Counted from the first letter of the stretch, positions 49,217-57,981 are shown. The stretch is DNA of 64,000 bases from Candidatus Cloacimonadota bacterium (GCA_029781115.1 JAKOXG010000005.1:16538-80537); one strand, 5' to 3'. Made by a program: numbers and translations. Notes: generated from the letters alone by a model not told the origin.

Positions 49217-50608
49217 TTAAGAATTTGCGGTCAGTTGCAGATACCTATTCACCAAATCCATGCGATTGTATTTGGGATAGGTATCTTTGATGTGTTGGAA
49301 GACGTCGCGTGCCTGCTGCCTCATATCCATGTTGTAATAGGTCATCCCCAGCTTGAGATAGGCGTCTTTTGCCTTGGGGTGCTCGGGATATTTGTCTATC
49401 ACTTGTTGGAAAATGTCCGCAGCAGTAGACCATTTCTTGCCGGCGTAGTAGTTTTCAGCCAACCAGTAATAGGCGTTGGGCGTGAGCTCTTCCTCGGGAT
49501 ATTGGTTGATAAATTCTTCAAACATGCGGATGGATTCTTCTTGGTTGAACCTGCTGTAGGCCTTGAGAGCGGCGTTGTATTGGGTCTTGATCTCGGCGGC
49601 GCGACGCTTTTCTCTCTTGCCGCGCTCCACTGCGATCACAGATTCCAGATCGGTGCTGATCTCGCCAACGTTGCTGCTGACGCTCTCGACCTTCTTCCTG
49701 AGCGAAGCGACGTCACCTCTGAGGTCGCCCATGGAGGAAAGCTGCTCCTCACGCAGGGTGCCGACTTCCTGGCCGAGCTGGTCTACGTCATCACGAATCT
49801 CTTGCAGCTCTTCATCGACAGCGGCAGTCCTTTGTCCCATGCTGCCTTTGAGCTCACTTTCCACGGCGGTAATTCTGGTGAGCAGGTCGTCCATGTTCCT
49901 CACTCTTTTGGTGGATTCTTCGCCTAAGCGTCGCTCCATTTCTTCGCTGGCGACCATGCCGGATGCGGCAAATTCGGAATAGAGGTCTACCACGATCTCG
50001 CGCAGGTCGTCAATGTCTGCCTTGAGGGCATTGAGGCTGTATTCGCCTTCCAAAAGAGCGGGATCAGCGCCGGAAGCGCCGGGATCCTGTTTCATCTCGG
50101 CGATATTTTCGGTGATGGCATCCAGGATGAAGTCTGCATCATGCTCGATCTGCTTGAGCTCTTCTCTGAGATCGGCAATCTGCTCATCGATGAGCTCGGT
50201 GAGGCTGTCCACCGACTTTTCACGCAGTCTGGTGATCTCTGCTTGCTGGTCTGCCTGTTTTTGATTGGCGAGGTTTTGGTCGTTGATCACATCGGCCACA
50301 CGGTCTACCAAAAGGGCGACCTGATCGTGCAAAAACGCCAAGTCTTCCGCACTGGCTTCCAGCTCGAGTTGCATGGGCTCGACAGCCTGGATGGCGCGCT
50401 CGTGCTCCTCAAAACCAAGTGACATCTCGTCCAGCCTCTCCTTGATCTGGAGATTTTCCTTGCGGAGCATCTCCATTTCTGCGGCTTGTTTGTCTTGTCT
50501 GGCATCGAGGGCTTGCGTCTTCTGGCGCTCAGCCCGCATGGCACGGTTGCTCACGCAGCCGCTCAGCACCAAAACCGCGCATGCCAAAAGGATTATGACT
50601 CTTTTCAT
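49217..50608 (-). CDS. YbgF/CpoB-like coiled-coil TPR lipoprotein
   Basis: This 463-residue lipoprotein has a lipobox at LVLSGC (cysteine near 18), a very long heptad-rich coiled coil (about 25-330; EEHERAIQAVEPMQLELEAS; LRGDVASLRKKVESVSSNVG) and a C-terminal TPR module (about 340-455; YNAALKAYSRFNQEESIRMFEEF then AYYWLAENYYAGKKW, AKDAYLKLGMTYYNMDM) characteristic of YbgF/CpoB. That protein links cell-wall synthesis and Tol-Pal during division. The coiled coil is several times longer than in E. coli YbgF, so it could span more of the periplasm. No tol or pal gene is adjacent. AAGGA precedes the ATG. Confidence 0.85.
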   Translation of the reverse strand: MKRVIILLACAVLVLSGCVSNRAMRAERQKTQALDARQDKQAAEMEMLRKENLQIKERLDEMSLGFEEHERAIQAVEPMQLELEASAEDLAFLHDQVALLVDRVADVINDQNLANQKQADQQAEITRLREKSVDSLTELIDEQIADLREELKQIEHDADFILDAITENIAEMKQDPGASGADPALLEGEYSLNALKADIDDLREIVVDLYSEFAASGMVASEEMERRLGEESTKRVRNMDDLLTRITAVESELKGSMGQRTAAVDEELQEIRDDVDQLGQEVGTLREEQLSSMGDLRGDVASLRKKVESVSSNVGEISTDLESVIAVERGKREKRRAAEIKTQYNAALKAYSRFNQEESIRMFEEFINQYPEEELTPNAYYWLAENYYAGKKWSTAADIFQQVIDKYPEHPKAKDAYLKLGMTYYNMDMRQQARDVFQHIKDTYPKYNRMDLVNRYLQLTANS

Positions 50609-50619
50609 TTATGGTGTCC

Positions 50620-52038
50620 TTATTTGTGGATTAAAAAGGCTTTGTAGCCTTTGTAGGTGTTGTAAAGGTCAGCTTTGGAGCACAATTCGTAGAGTGAATG
50701 CATGCCCATCAAGCCAACGCCACAGTCTATCACTTCGGCACCCTGATTTGCCAAGATGTAGGCAATGGTGCCGCCGCCGCCCTCGTCCACCTTGCCGAGC
50801 TCGCCCATCTGCCAGTAAACATTGGCTTTGTTGAAGATACGGATCACCTTGGCGACAAATTCGGCATTGGCGTCGTTGCATCCGGATTTGCCACCGCTGC
50901 CGGTGAATTTGGAAAGAGCGATGCCATGGTTGAAGAGGATGGCGTTTTGGATCTCATGAACTCCCGGATAGTTGGGATTGACCGCTGCAGCAACGTCCGC
51001 TGAGAGAACCATGGAATTCATGATGGTGCGTCTGAGGTTGCTGGAGCTGTCGCTTTCGCCCTTGTGCCTGAGCAGTGAGGCGATAAAGTCTTGCAAAAAC
51101 ACGGATTGAGCGCCGGTGTTGCCCTGGCTGCCCACTTCTTCTTTGTCTGAGAAATAGACAACCATGGTGCGCTTGGGTTTGGCGTCCAGATTGGCCAAAA
51201 GGGCGGTTAAAGCGGTGTAGGCGCAGATCCTGTCATCCTGGCCATAACCCAAAACCATGCTGCCATCGAGGCCGGCATCACGGGCTTTACCTGCGGGAAC
51301 CAATTCCAGCTCGGCGGAGAGGAAGTCGTTTTCATCTATGCCGTAGCGCTCGTTTAACAGCTTGACGCAGTAGAGCTTGAGGCGATCTTTCTCTTCCTTG
51401 TCGAGATCGTGCATGCCGCCGAAGATTACGTTGAGCTTGGAGGCATCGATAGCATCGCCCAAGGTTTTGGTATACTGTTCTTTACGTGCCAAGTGGGGCA
51501 GCAGATCGGGGATCACAAACACGGGATCATCGTCTTTCTCACCGATGCTGATATCCACGACCTTGCCATCGGCTTTGATTACCACGCCGTGCAGTGCCAG
51601 GGGTGTGGAAACCCATTGGTATTTCTTGATCCCGCCATAGTAGTGAGTGCGACCGCAGAGCATGCCGCTGGGGCCGTCCTCATAAAGCGGATTCTGCTTG
51701 AGGTCCAATCTCGGGGTATCTATATGGGCGGCAACCAGATTGCATCCATTGCTCAAGGGCTCGCTGCCCAAGATAGCCATGGCCATAGTCTTGCCACGAA
51801 AGATGGTGTAGACTTTGTCTTTTGCGTTTTTGGCATCAGTGGTGGTGAATTTGTGCTTCTTGAGCACGCCTTCCGTCCAGGCCACTGTCTCGCGAACCGT
51901 CTTGCACTCATCCAAAAAGGTCTTGAACCCTTTTGCATACTTGAGGGCTTCGTCACGCTCTGCTTGAGGAGCTTCTTTGAAGAAGTTTTTCCTCTCGTAG
52001 AGCAGTTCGCTTCTTTTGGATTCCTTTTTCTTTGTCAT
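50620..52038 (-). CDS. M18 family aminopeptidase
   Basis: This 472-residue dizinc aminopeptidase is of the M18 (aspartyl aminopeptidase) family. Metal and active-site motifs: AAHIDTPRLDLKQNPLYEDG (near 102), GYGQDDRICAYTAL, YFSDKEEVGSQGNTGAQS (near 295), VNPNYPGVHEIQNAILFNHG and the final GVGLMGMHSLYELCSKAD with the last histidine ligand. It cleaves N-terminal residues from peptides in the cytosol, fitting a peptide- and amino-acid-fermenting organism. GGAGACAAG before the ATG is a good ribosome-binding site. It lies in the operon between greA and the YbgF-like gene. Confidence 0.93.
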   Translation of the reverse strand: MTKKKESKRSELLYERKNFFKEAPQAERDEALKYAKGFKTFLDECKTVRETVAWTEGVLKKHKFTTTDAKNAKDKVYTIFRGKTMAMAILGSEPLSNGCNLVAAHIDTPRLDLKQNPLYEDGPSGMLCGRTHYYGGIKKYQWVSTPLALHGVVIKADGKVVDISIGEKDDDPVFVIPDLLPHLARKEQYTKTLGDAIDASKLNVIFGGMHDLDKEEKDRLKLYCVKLLNERYGIDENDFLSAELELVPAGKARDAGLDGSMVLGYGQDDRICAYTALTALLANLDAKPKRTMVVYFSDKEEVGSQGNTGAQSVFLQDFIASLLRHKGESDSSSNLRRTIMNSMVLSADVAAAVNPNYPGVHEIQNAILFNHGIALSKFTGSGGKSGCNDANAEFVAKVIRIFNKANVYWQMGELGKVDEGGGGTIAYILANQGAEVIDCGVGLMGMHSLYELCSKADLYNTYKGYKAFLIHK

Positions 52039-52067
52039 CTTGTCTCCATTTATCTCTTATTTTTATC

Positions 52068-52547
52068 TCAAATTATGTTCAACACCTTGAGGTGTCTGTC
52101 ACCCATAGGTGCTTTCACGACAGCTACTTGCTGGGCAGATTTGCCCAAGAGCGCCTGACCGATCGGCGACATGGCAGAAACCGCCTGGAAGTCCTCACCG
52201 GTCAGAAAGTTTACCTCATCCACTCCCACGACGCGGTAGGTGACCTTTTCACCGGTCTCCAAATCCTCGGTCTCGCAGGTGCTGCCAAAGCGGACTTTAT
52301 CCTTGGGGAAGTCGCTGGGGTCGATCACTTTAAGCCTGCTGGCACGGCGCCTGAGGTAGTCTATTTCTCCATCGATGGCTCTTTGCCTTTCGCGGGCTGC
52401 CTTGTATTCGGCATTCTCGGAAAGATCGCCAAATTCCCTGGCCACGGCTACGGCTTGAATCACTTCCGGCCTCTCGCTCATCAGTTGAGCGATGCGCTTC
52501 TGGATCAACTCCATCCCGATGGCGGTGATATAGATGCTTAAATCCAT
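52068..52547 (-). CDS. greA: Transcription elongation factor GreA
   Basis: This 159-residue protein is the normal GreA length. An N-terminal coiled coil (about 5-75) contains the tip acidic pair region EFGDLSENAEYKAARERQ, and the C-terminal FKBP-like domain contains KVRFGSTCETEDLETGEKVTYRVVGVDE and MSPIGQALLGKSAQQVAVVKAP. GreA inserts its coiled coil into the RNA polymerase secondary channel and stimulates cleavage of backtracked RNA. It starts 4 bases after the upstream helical-repeat gene with no strong ribosome-binding site, so it is probably translated by coupling. Confidence 0.96.
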   Translation of the reverse strand: MDLSIYITAIGMELIQKRIAQLMSERPEVIQAVAVAREFGDLSENAEYKAARERQRAIDGEIDYLRRRASRLKVIDPSDFPKDKVRFGSTCETEDLETGEKVTYRVVGVDEVNFLTGEDFQAVSAMSPIGQALLGKSAQQVAVVKAPMGDRHLKVLNII

Positions 52548-52551
52548 TTAC

Positions 52552-53370
52552 TTACTTTTTGATCTTCTTTTTCTTCTTTTGCAGCATGCGCATGGCGGAA
52601 AGTCCTGCTTTCTTCACCCTGGCGTTGCCGCTTTTGGTCCAAATCTCAACAAATTCTTCGATGTCAGGCTCCCAGTGTTGCAGGGTGCCGGTCAAGATCT
52701 CCACGATCTCGGGATCGCGCTGATGTCCAAAGTCTCTCCAAACCTTGCTATAGGCCTCAGGGGCAATCTTGCGGATGGCTTTGAAAAGCGCAATGTGGTT
52801 TGCCTGATCCTCGCCCAGGGGTCGGAGCCAGAGGGCGGTGAAATGGTCTATGATTTCGGGGATTGAGTCCGGCCTGCGCTTGATCAGCTTGATGATCAGA
52901 TTTACGCTGGCCTTGCGAATTTCGGGGTCACTATGTTCATTCCAGGTAAGCACTTGAGGCAGATATTTCGGAATGTCTTTTCTCAAAACCGGCAATATCA
53001 CCCGCTCCAAAAGCGAGGACAGCTCGGTGGGGTCGGCGCTTGCCATGGCGTGTTCCAGCACTTCCAGATAGGTGGCAGGTGCTTTTTTGAAGAGCCTGCT
53101 GAGAATCGTGATGAAGGCGCTACGCCCATATTCTCCCTTCTTATCCCAAAGATGCAGATAAAAGTGGATGTATTTAGCATGTTTCTTACCCAATTGAGTG
53201 ACGATGTTGCCACTCACATAGTTGATCACTTCCGAAGGAATCTTGCCGCTCACGCGTTCGGGATAGGCGTTGAAGATGATGTCAAAGTCGTAGTCTTTGT
53301 TTGGCAATTTGTTTGTGAGATAGTCTTTTGTATCGTTGGCCAACCGTTCTTTCCAGTCTATGGTGAGCAT
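52552..53370 (-). CDS. HEAT-repeat protein, AlkD-like fold
   Basis: This 272-residue all-helical protein has HEAT-like repeats (FITILSRLFKKAPATYLEVL; HSDPEIRKASVNLIIKLIKRRP; QRDPEIVEILTGTLQHWEPD) and a lysine-rich tail (LQKKKKKIKK). The C-terminal block EFVEIWTKSGNARVKKAGLSAM resembles the AlkD 'W..S.N..VRR.A' segment. Catalytic function is not demonstrable. GGAAGGAAGAATC before the ATG is a strong ribosome-binding site. It is the first gene of the operon with greA and the envelope genes. Confidence 0.7.
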   Translation of the reverse strand: MLTIDWKERLANDTKDYLTNKLPNKDYDFDIIFNAYPERVSGKIPSEVINYVSGNIVTQLGKKHAKYIHFYLHLWDKKGEYGRSAFITILSRLFKKAPATYLEVLEHAMASADPTELSSLLERVILPVLRKDIPKYLPQVLTWNEHSDPEIRKASVNLIIKLIKRRPDSIPEIIDHFTALWLRPLGEDQANHIALFKAIRKIAPEAYSKVWRDFGHQRDPEIVEILTGTLQHWEPDIEEFVEIWTKSGNARVKKAGLSAMRMLQKKKKKIKK

Positions 53371-53430
53371 GATTCTTCCTTCCTTTTTGTATTATTCTTC
53401 AGAATGCCATATCAGATTATAGGTCAAAAC

Positions 53431-53436
53431 TGTCAA
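53431..53436 (-). promoter_or_regulatory. -35 box (TTGACA) of the helical-repeat/greA/envelope operon
   Basis: TTGACA on the minus strand is followed 17 bases later by GATATG; a TATAAT also lies between (53422-53417) but too close to this -35. The start codon is 61 bases downstream. Confidence 0.5.
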
Positions 53437-53568
53437 GAGAAAAGTGAAATCTACTTGGCAGCATGCTTTGGGCGGGATTTGGGGCTTTTTGGGGGCTGAA
53501 AGGGGCTGTTTACCCACGCTTTTGCGGCGGCTGGAATGACGCAGCAATGCCGGCGGCGGAATTTACCC

Positions 53569-53574
53569 TTGACA
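53569..53574 (+). promoter_or_regulatory. Possible -35 box (TTGACA) for nadC
   Basis: TTGACA stands 148 bases before the nadC GTG. The -10 is poor (ATTTTG at 17 bases). The 53437-53721 gap holds nothing else I recognise. Confidence 0.4.
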
Positions 53575-53721
53575 AGATAGCCCTTTCCATGATTTTGATT
53601 CCATTAATGAGGAAAATCTAAATATGTGTATGAAAGACGTACTAATATACAGCTATAAAAGCTTGGAGACAAAGGCATTTGCATGTGGGGCGAGTGCCTA
53701 TTTTTTTGGGAGGATTTTCTT

Positions 53722-54549
53722 GTGAATTTGGACGAACTGATCAAAAGAGCCTTAGCTGAGGACATAGGCCACGGTGACATCACCACAGATTCCTTGGAGC
53801 TGGACGCCGTGGGCTCCACCGCCTTCATGGTGGCCAAAGCTGCCGGCCTGGTAGCCGGTGTAGAGATAGCGGTTCGCACCTTCAAACTGGTGGATAAAGA
53901 GCTCAAAATCACCCTCTATCGCAAAGATTCCGATGCAGTAAAACCCGGCGACGAGATCATGAAGATCGAAGGCCGCGCCAGCAGCATCCTCAAGGGCGAA
54001 AGAGTAGCCCTCAACTTCCTGCAGAGGCTGAGCGGCATCGCCACCGCCACCAGAGCCATGGTAGACGCTATGGCCGGCACGGAAACCAAGCTTTTGGATA
54101 CCCGCAAAACCACCCCCGGTTTACGTGCCTTGGAAAAGTATGCCGTGCGCGTGGGAGGTGGACACAACCACCGTTTCGGCCTTTTTGACATGGTGTTGCT
54201 CAAGGAAAATCACATCCGCGCCTGTGGCGGCATCACGGAAGCTGTAAAACGCGTGAAAGCGCGCAACACCTCTTACAAGATCGAGGTGGAAGTCACCAAT
54301 CTGAAGGAACTTAAAGAGGCGGTGAAGGCGGGCGCAGACCGCGTGATGCTGGACAATATGTCCCTCGCCCACATCAGAGCCGCAGTCAAAAGATATGCCG
54401 ACGAGGTGGAACTGGAAGTCTCCGGCGGCGTCAACATCAAAAACATCCCAAAATATGCCAGCACCGGAGTGCACTACATCTCCAGCGGTGCGATGACCCA
54501 TTCATATAAATCTCTGGATATCAGCCTTTTATTTGAGGAGGAAGCTTGA
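53722..54549 (+). CDS. nadC: Nicotinate-nucleotide pyrophosphorylase (quinolinate phosphoribosyltransferase)
   Basis: This 275-residue enzyme makes nicotinate mononucleotide from quinolinate and PRPP in de novo NAD synthesis. Motifs: LAEDIGHGDITTDS near 9, the conserved NFLQRLSGIATAT, LLDTRKTTPGLRALEKYAVRVGGGHNHRFGL (substrate and PRPP residues) and the barrel strands EVEVTNLKEL, DRVMLDNM, LEVSGGVN and YISSGAMTHS. Start is GTG 53722: GGAGGATT lies just upstream and the family begins about there; an in-frame ATG at 53683 would add 13 unusual residues. The stop overlaps the next start (TTGA). Confidence 0.95.
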   Translation: MNLDELIKRALAEDIGHGDITTDSLELDAVGSTAFMVAKAAGLVAGVEIAVRTFKLVDKELKITLYRKDSDAVKPGDEIMKIEGRASSILKGERVALNFLQRLSGIATATRAMVDAMAGTETKLLDTRKTTPGLRALEKYAVRVGGGHNHRFGLFDMVLLKENHIRACGGITEAVKRVKARNTSYKIEVEVTNLKELKEAVKAGADRVMLDNMSLAHIRAAVKRYADEVELEVSGGVNIKNIPKYASTGVHYISSGAMTHSYKSLDISLLFEEEA

Positions 54550-55277
54550 TAAAAGAACAACTTAAGACCCTTTCCGAAATGCAAGAATTTGATGACAAGA
54601 TCGGGCAATACCGCGTGTTGCAAAAGGAACTGCCCAAGCAGCTGGCCAAGATAATCGAATCCGTGGATGCTGCCACTTCAAACCTTTTGACGATTGAAAG
54701 TGAGCGAGCGGAACTCAACAAAGCCCAGCGCGCCGTGGATAGCGACATCCAACAGGCCAACACCCAGATCGACAAATACGCAGCCCAACTCTCTGACATC
54801 AAAACAAATAAAGAATATAAAGCCCTGAATAGCGAGATTGCATATCTAAACGAGAAGGTCTCGGAACTGGAAAACCTGCAACTGGAACTGATGGAGCAGG
54901 AAACCGAGATCAAAGAGCGCATCCAGGAAGCCAAAAATGGCTTGGCCAAAGCTGAAGACGAGAAGCGCAGCCAGGAAGGCGCCCTCAGAGATCAGATTGA
55001 CAAGCTCGAATCTCAGATCGAAGAAACCAGAGCCGAGCGCAACAAACTCGCCGTCACCCTGCCCACAAACATCATCCGCCACTATGGCAACATGATCAAA
55101 AACAAGGGCAACCTCGCCGTATCCTTCACCAAAGACGGCTCCTGCGGTGCTTGTGGCTTTGTGATCAGACCCCAGATTCGCATCGAATTGCAGCTCTTTT
55201 CCCGCATTATCTTCTGCGAAAACTGCGGCAGGATAATGATAGATCCCGCTCTATACGACGAGACTGTAGAAGAGTAA
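54546..55277 (+). CDS. Coiled-coil protein with C4-type zinc ribbon (CdsZ/HP0958-like)
   Basis: This 243-residue protein has a long alpha-helical hairpin coiled coil (about 1-180) followed by a zinc ribbon with cysteines C200, C203, C224 and C227 (CGAC ... CENC). It matches the widely distributed 'zinc ribbon domain protein' family of which Helicobacter HP0958 and Chlamydia CdsZ are studied members; those bind RNA or secretion-related partners. The role here is unknown. Translation starts at TTG 54546 overlapping the nadC stop, with GAGGAGGAAG immediately before it. Confidence 0.88.
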   Translation: MIKEQLKTLSEMQEFDDKIGQYRVLQKELPKQLAKIIESVDAATSNLLTIESERAELNKAQRAVDSDIQQANTQIDKYAAQLSDIKTNKEYKALNSEIAYLNEKVSELENLQLELMEQETEIKERIQEAKNGLAKAEDEKRSQEGALRDQIDKLESQIEETRAERNKLAVTLPTNIIRHYGNMIKNKGNLAVSFTKDGSCGACGFVIRPQIRIELQLFSRIIFCENCGRIMIDPALYDETVEE

Positions 55278-55296
55278 CGCTGAAACACACAAAGAG

Positions 55297-55319
55297 ATAG
55301 CTGATCTGCTGTCAGCTAT
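55297..55319. terminator. Hairpin between convergent zinc-ribbon and pfkA genes
   Basis: ATAGCTGA / TCAGCTAT forms an 8-bp stem with a 7-base loop. T runs are short on both strands (TTCTCC on plus, CTCTTTG on minus), so a terminator role is possible but weak. Confidence 0.4.
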
Positions 55320-55381
55320 TCTCCGTGCAGCTGCGCCCATCCGATGAGAGGGCAGCGGCTGACCGCTTCAATATCCAACCC

Positions 55382-56479
55382 TCAATCCCCCAAACAAATG
55401 CCCACGCCCCGGGCTGTTTTTACCAGATCCGATCTTAGATCTATGTAGTTATACTTCCGCACTGCATCTTTGAGGGGAACCGCAACCATATCCGGATGGC
55501 GATAGGCCACCATGTGTCCCCACTCCTTATTGAGCACCATATCAAAGGCTTTCACGCCCATCATGGTAGCGAGGACGCGGTCGAAGGCATTGGGGCGTCC
55601 GCCTCTTTGCAGATGACCCAGGATGGTTTCCCTGATCTCCATTTCCACACCCACATCCTTGAGCTCACGCGAGAGCTTCAATGCAGCTCCACCCAGCTTG
55701 ATCTTCATGGTGCCGGGCGTTTCGCTTTCCACGTAGGTCATCTCGCCGCCTTTGGCTTTGGCGCCTTCGGCAACCACAGCGATGGCAAACTTCTTTCCGG
55801 AATCCAAGCGCCTGTCTATCGCCGCTTTAACCTTGTGGATATCGTAAGGGATTTCCGGGATGAGGCACACCTCCGCACCACCGGCGATGGCCGCATGCAG
55901 GGCGATCCAACCCGCATAGCGTCCCATCACCTCCAAAATGAGCAAGCGGTGATGACTGGCTGCGGTGGAGACCAGCTTATCCACGGCGTCGGTTGCCGCA
56001 TCCACAGCCGTTTGAAAGCCGAAGGTGAAGTCAGTCTCGGAAAGATCGTTGTCGATGGTTTTGGGAACTCCGATGATGGGGCATCCCATCTGAAAAAGGC
56101 GCTGTGAGATGCGCTGTGAGCCGTCTCCGCCGATATTGATCACGGCACTGATACCCAGGTCTTTGAGGATTTGCAACATTTCTTTGGAGCGGTTTTTGGT
56201 AACCCACTTGCCCTGAGGCGTCTTGACCGGCCAGTGAAAAGGGCCGCCCCGGTTTGTGGTGCCGATGATGGTGCCGCCTTTCACGTGGATTCCGGCAACG
56301 GTTTCGAGGTTGAGATCTACCAGTTGAATCGGATCGGACAAGAGTCCGTTGAAGGCATCAATACTGCCCAAAACCTCCCAACCTTGCTTTTGATATGCAC
56401 GCTTTACTATCGCTCTGATCACGGCATTGAGACCCGGACAATCACCGCCTCCGGTTGCGACTAATAACCTTTTCTTCAT
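55382..56479 (-). CDS. pfkA: 6-phosphofructokinase (mixed-substrate group type)
   Basis: This 365-residue PfkA-family enzyme phosphorylates fructose 6-phosphate. Motifs: TGGGDCPGLNAVIRAIV at the start, INIGGDGSQRIS (phosphoryl-donor loop), GVPKTIDNDLSETDFTFGF (with the catalytic aspartate), VMGRYAGWIAL and LGHLQRGGRPNAFDR. Glycine after GGD favours ATP, while the lysine of PKTIDND is the residue typical of pyrophosphate-type enzymes. That combination is found in the intermediate group III. Start ATG 56479 with GGAG upstream is preferred to 56497. Monocistronic, convergent with the zinc-ribbon gene and divergent from rmuC. Confidence 0.93.
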   Translation of the reverse strand: MKKRLLVATGGGDCPGLNAVIRAIVKRAYQKQGWEVLGSIDAFNGLLSDPIQLVDLNLETVAGIHVKGGTIIGTTNRGGPFHWPVKTPQGKWVTKNRSKEMLQILKDLGISAVINIGGDGSQRISQRLFQMGCPIIGVPKTIDNDLSETDFTFGFQTAVDAATDAVDKLVSTAASHHRLLILEVMGRYAGWIALHAAIAGGAEVCLIPEIPYDIHKVKAAIDRRLDSGKKFAIAVVAEGAKAKGGEMTYVESETPGTMKIKLGGAALKLSRELKDVGVEMEIRETILGHLQRGGRPNAFDRVLATMMGVKAFDMVLNKEWGHMVAYRHPDMVAVPLKDAVRKYNYIDLRSDLVKTARGVGICLGD

Positions 56480-56632
56480 GTCTTCACACTCCAGCAAATA
56501 ATATGATTGTTTACAGATAGAATAAGAGTTAACAGGCTAAAACCAAAGGGGAAATTGGGCGGGCGAAAACACCTCTGAGGCTGCCGGGAAGCAGTCACGA
56601 TCGGCCTTGAGGCCGGGATTGCTTTATTTCGT

Positions 56633-56661
56633 TTGACAATTCCCATCTGTTAATTTATCTT
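56633..56661 (+). promoter_or_regulatory. Promoter of rmuC
   Basis: TTGACA (56633-56638), 17-base spacer, TATCTT (56656-56661), 38 bases before the ATG at 56699. This is the best sigma-70-type match in the window. Confidence 0.75.
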
Positions 56662-56698
56662 GCCATCAGTAAGAATAATCACCAAAAGAAGGCATAAG

Positions 56699-57949
56699 AT
56701 GGAATTGACCCTTATTATCATCACTTTAGTGGCGGTGCTGGTAAACATCATCGTCACGCTGCTCAGAAAACCCTCTGCAGAGGCAGACCCCGCCAGGCTT
56801 ATCTCTATGATACAGCAGGAGTTGGACAGGCTTTCCGGCAGCATCAAGACGGACATTTCAAACCTGAAGACGGAGTTTGAAAACAGCTTTTCCAACCTCA
56901 AAGCTGAACTGGATAAGAACCTGCAGGCCAATCGCACCGAGCTGGGCAACAATATGGAAAGCCTGCGCAAGACGGTGGAAGAGAGATTGGAAAAGCTGCA
57001 GGAATCCAATAGCAAAAAGCTGGAAGAGATGCGCCAAACCGTGGATGAGAAGCTGCAGAAAACGCTGAATACGCGCCTGGCAGAATCCTTCAAGCAGGTG
57101 CAGGAACAACTGGAAAAGGTGCACGCCGGCTTGGGAGAGATGACCAATATGGCCAAAGATGTGGGCGGACTCAAGAATGCACTCACCAACGTGAAAACCA
57201 AGGGCATCATCGGCGAAATCCAGTTGGAAGCGCTGCTCAGCTCCATCCTCAGCCCGCAGCAATATGAAAAGAACGTCCAGGTCAAGGCAAACTCAAACGA
57301 AAGAGTGGAATTTGCCATCTGCCTCCCCGGTGACGACGAGAGTGGCAAGCCCATATATCTGCCCATAGATTCCAAATTCCCCCTGGAGCCCTACAACAAT
57401 CTGCTCAAAGCCTATGATGAAGCAGATGCGAATGGCATCACCAGTGCCCGCAGGGAGCTTTACAGCTTCGTTAAGAACAACGCCAAGCTCATCCGTGACA
57501 AATATATAGACCCACCCAACACCACAAATTGGGCGATCATGTTCCTGCCTTCGGAAGGCCTCTACGCCGAACTGCTGCAAAACACGCAACTGGTGATGGA
57601 ACTGCAGAGAGACTACCAGATTGCGCTGGCCGGCCCCACCATCCTGGGAGCATATATCAACAGCCTGCAGATGGGCTTTAAAACTCTGGCTATCCAAAAG
57701 AGCTCCAGCGAGGTATGGAAACTGTTGAGTGCCGTGAAGACGCAATTCAGCAGCTTTGGTGTGGTTTTGGAAAGAGCTCAGAAAAAGATAGCGGGCGTGA
57801 GCACCGATCTGGATACCTTGGTGGGAAGACGCACCCGTCAGATCCAGGCCAAGCTCAGAAATGTGGAAGAATTGCCCCAGCAAGAGGCAAGTGCGATGCT
57901 GGAGATGGACATCTTGGAGCTGGAAGAGGACGAGGAAGAAGAGGTCTGA
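56699..57949 (+). CDS. rmuC: DNA recombination protein RmuC
   Basis: This 416-residue protein has an N-terminal membrane helix (about 3-22, LTLIIITLVAVLVNIIVTLL), a coiled coil (about 30-150) and the RmuC domain (about 155-385), with KGIIGEIQLEALLSSILSP, FAICLPGDDES, YLPIDSKFPLEPY, IMFLPSEGLYAELLQ and GPTILGAYINSLQMGFKTLAI. RmuC proteins limit recombination at inverted repeats and are predicted restriction-like nucleases at the membrane. ATG 56699 is chosen because the upstream TTG (56660) would start inside the promoter's -10. An acidic tail (ELEEDEEEEV) ends the protein. Confidence 0.95.
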   Translation: MELTLIIITLVAVLVNIIVTLLRKPSAEADPARLISMIQQELDRLSGSIKTDISNLKTEFENSFSNLKAELDKNLQANRTELGNNMESLRKTVEERLEKLQESNSKKLEEMRQTVDEKLQKTLNTRLAESFKQVQEQLEKVHAGLGEMTNMAKDVGGLKNALTNVKTKGIIGEIQLEALLSSILSPQQYEKNVQVKANSNERVEFAICLPGDDESGKPIYLPIDSKFPLEPYNNLLKAYDEADANGITSARRELYSFVKNNAKLIRDKYIDPPNTTNWAIMFLPSEGLYAELLQNTQLVMELQRDYQIALAGPTILGAYINSLQMGFKTLAIQKSSSEVWKLLSAVKTQFSSFGVVLERAQKKIAGVSTDLDTLVGRRTRQIQAKLRNVEELPQQEASAMLEMDILELEEDEEEEV

Positions 57950-57981
57950 AAGCTACCGTATCCCGCCGGTGAACACTGCTA

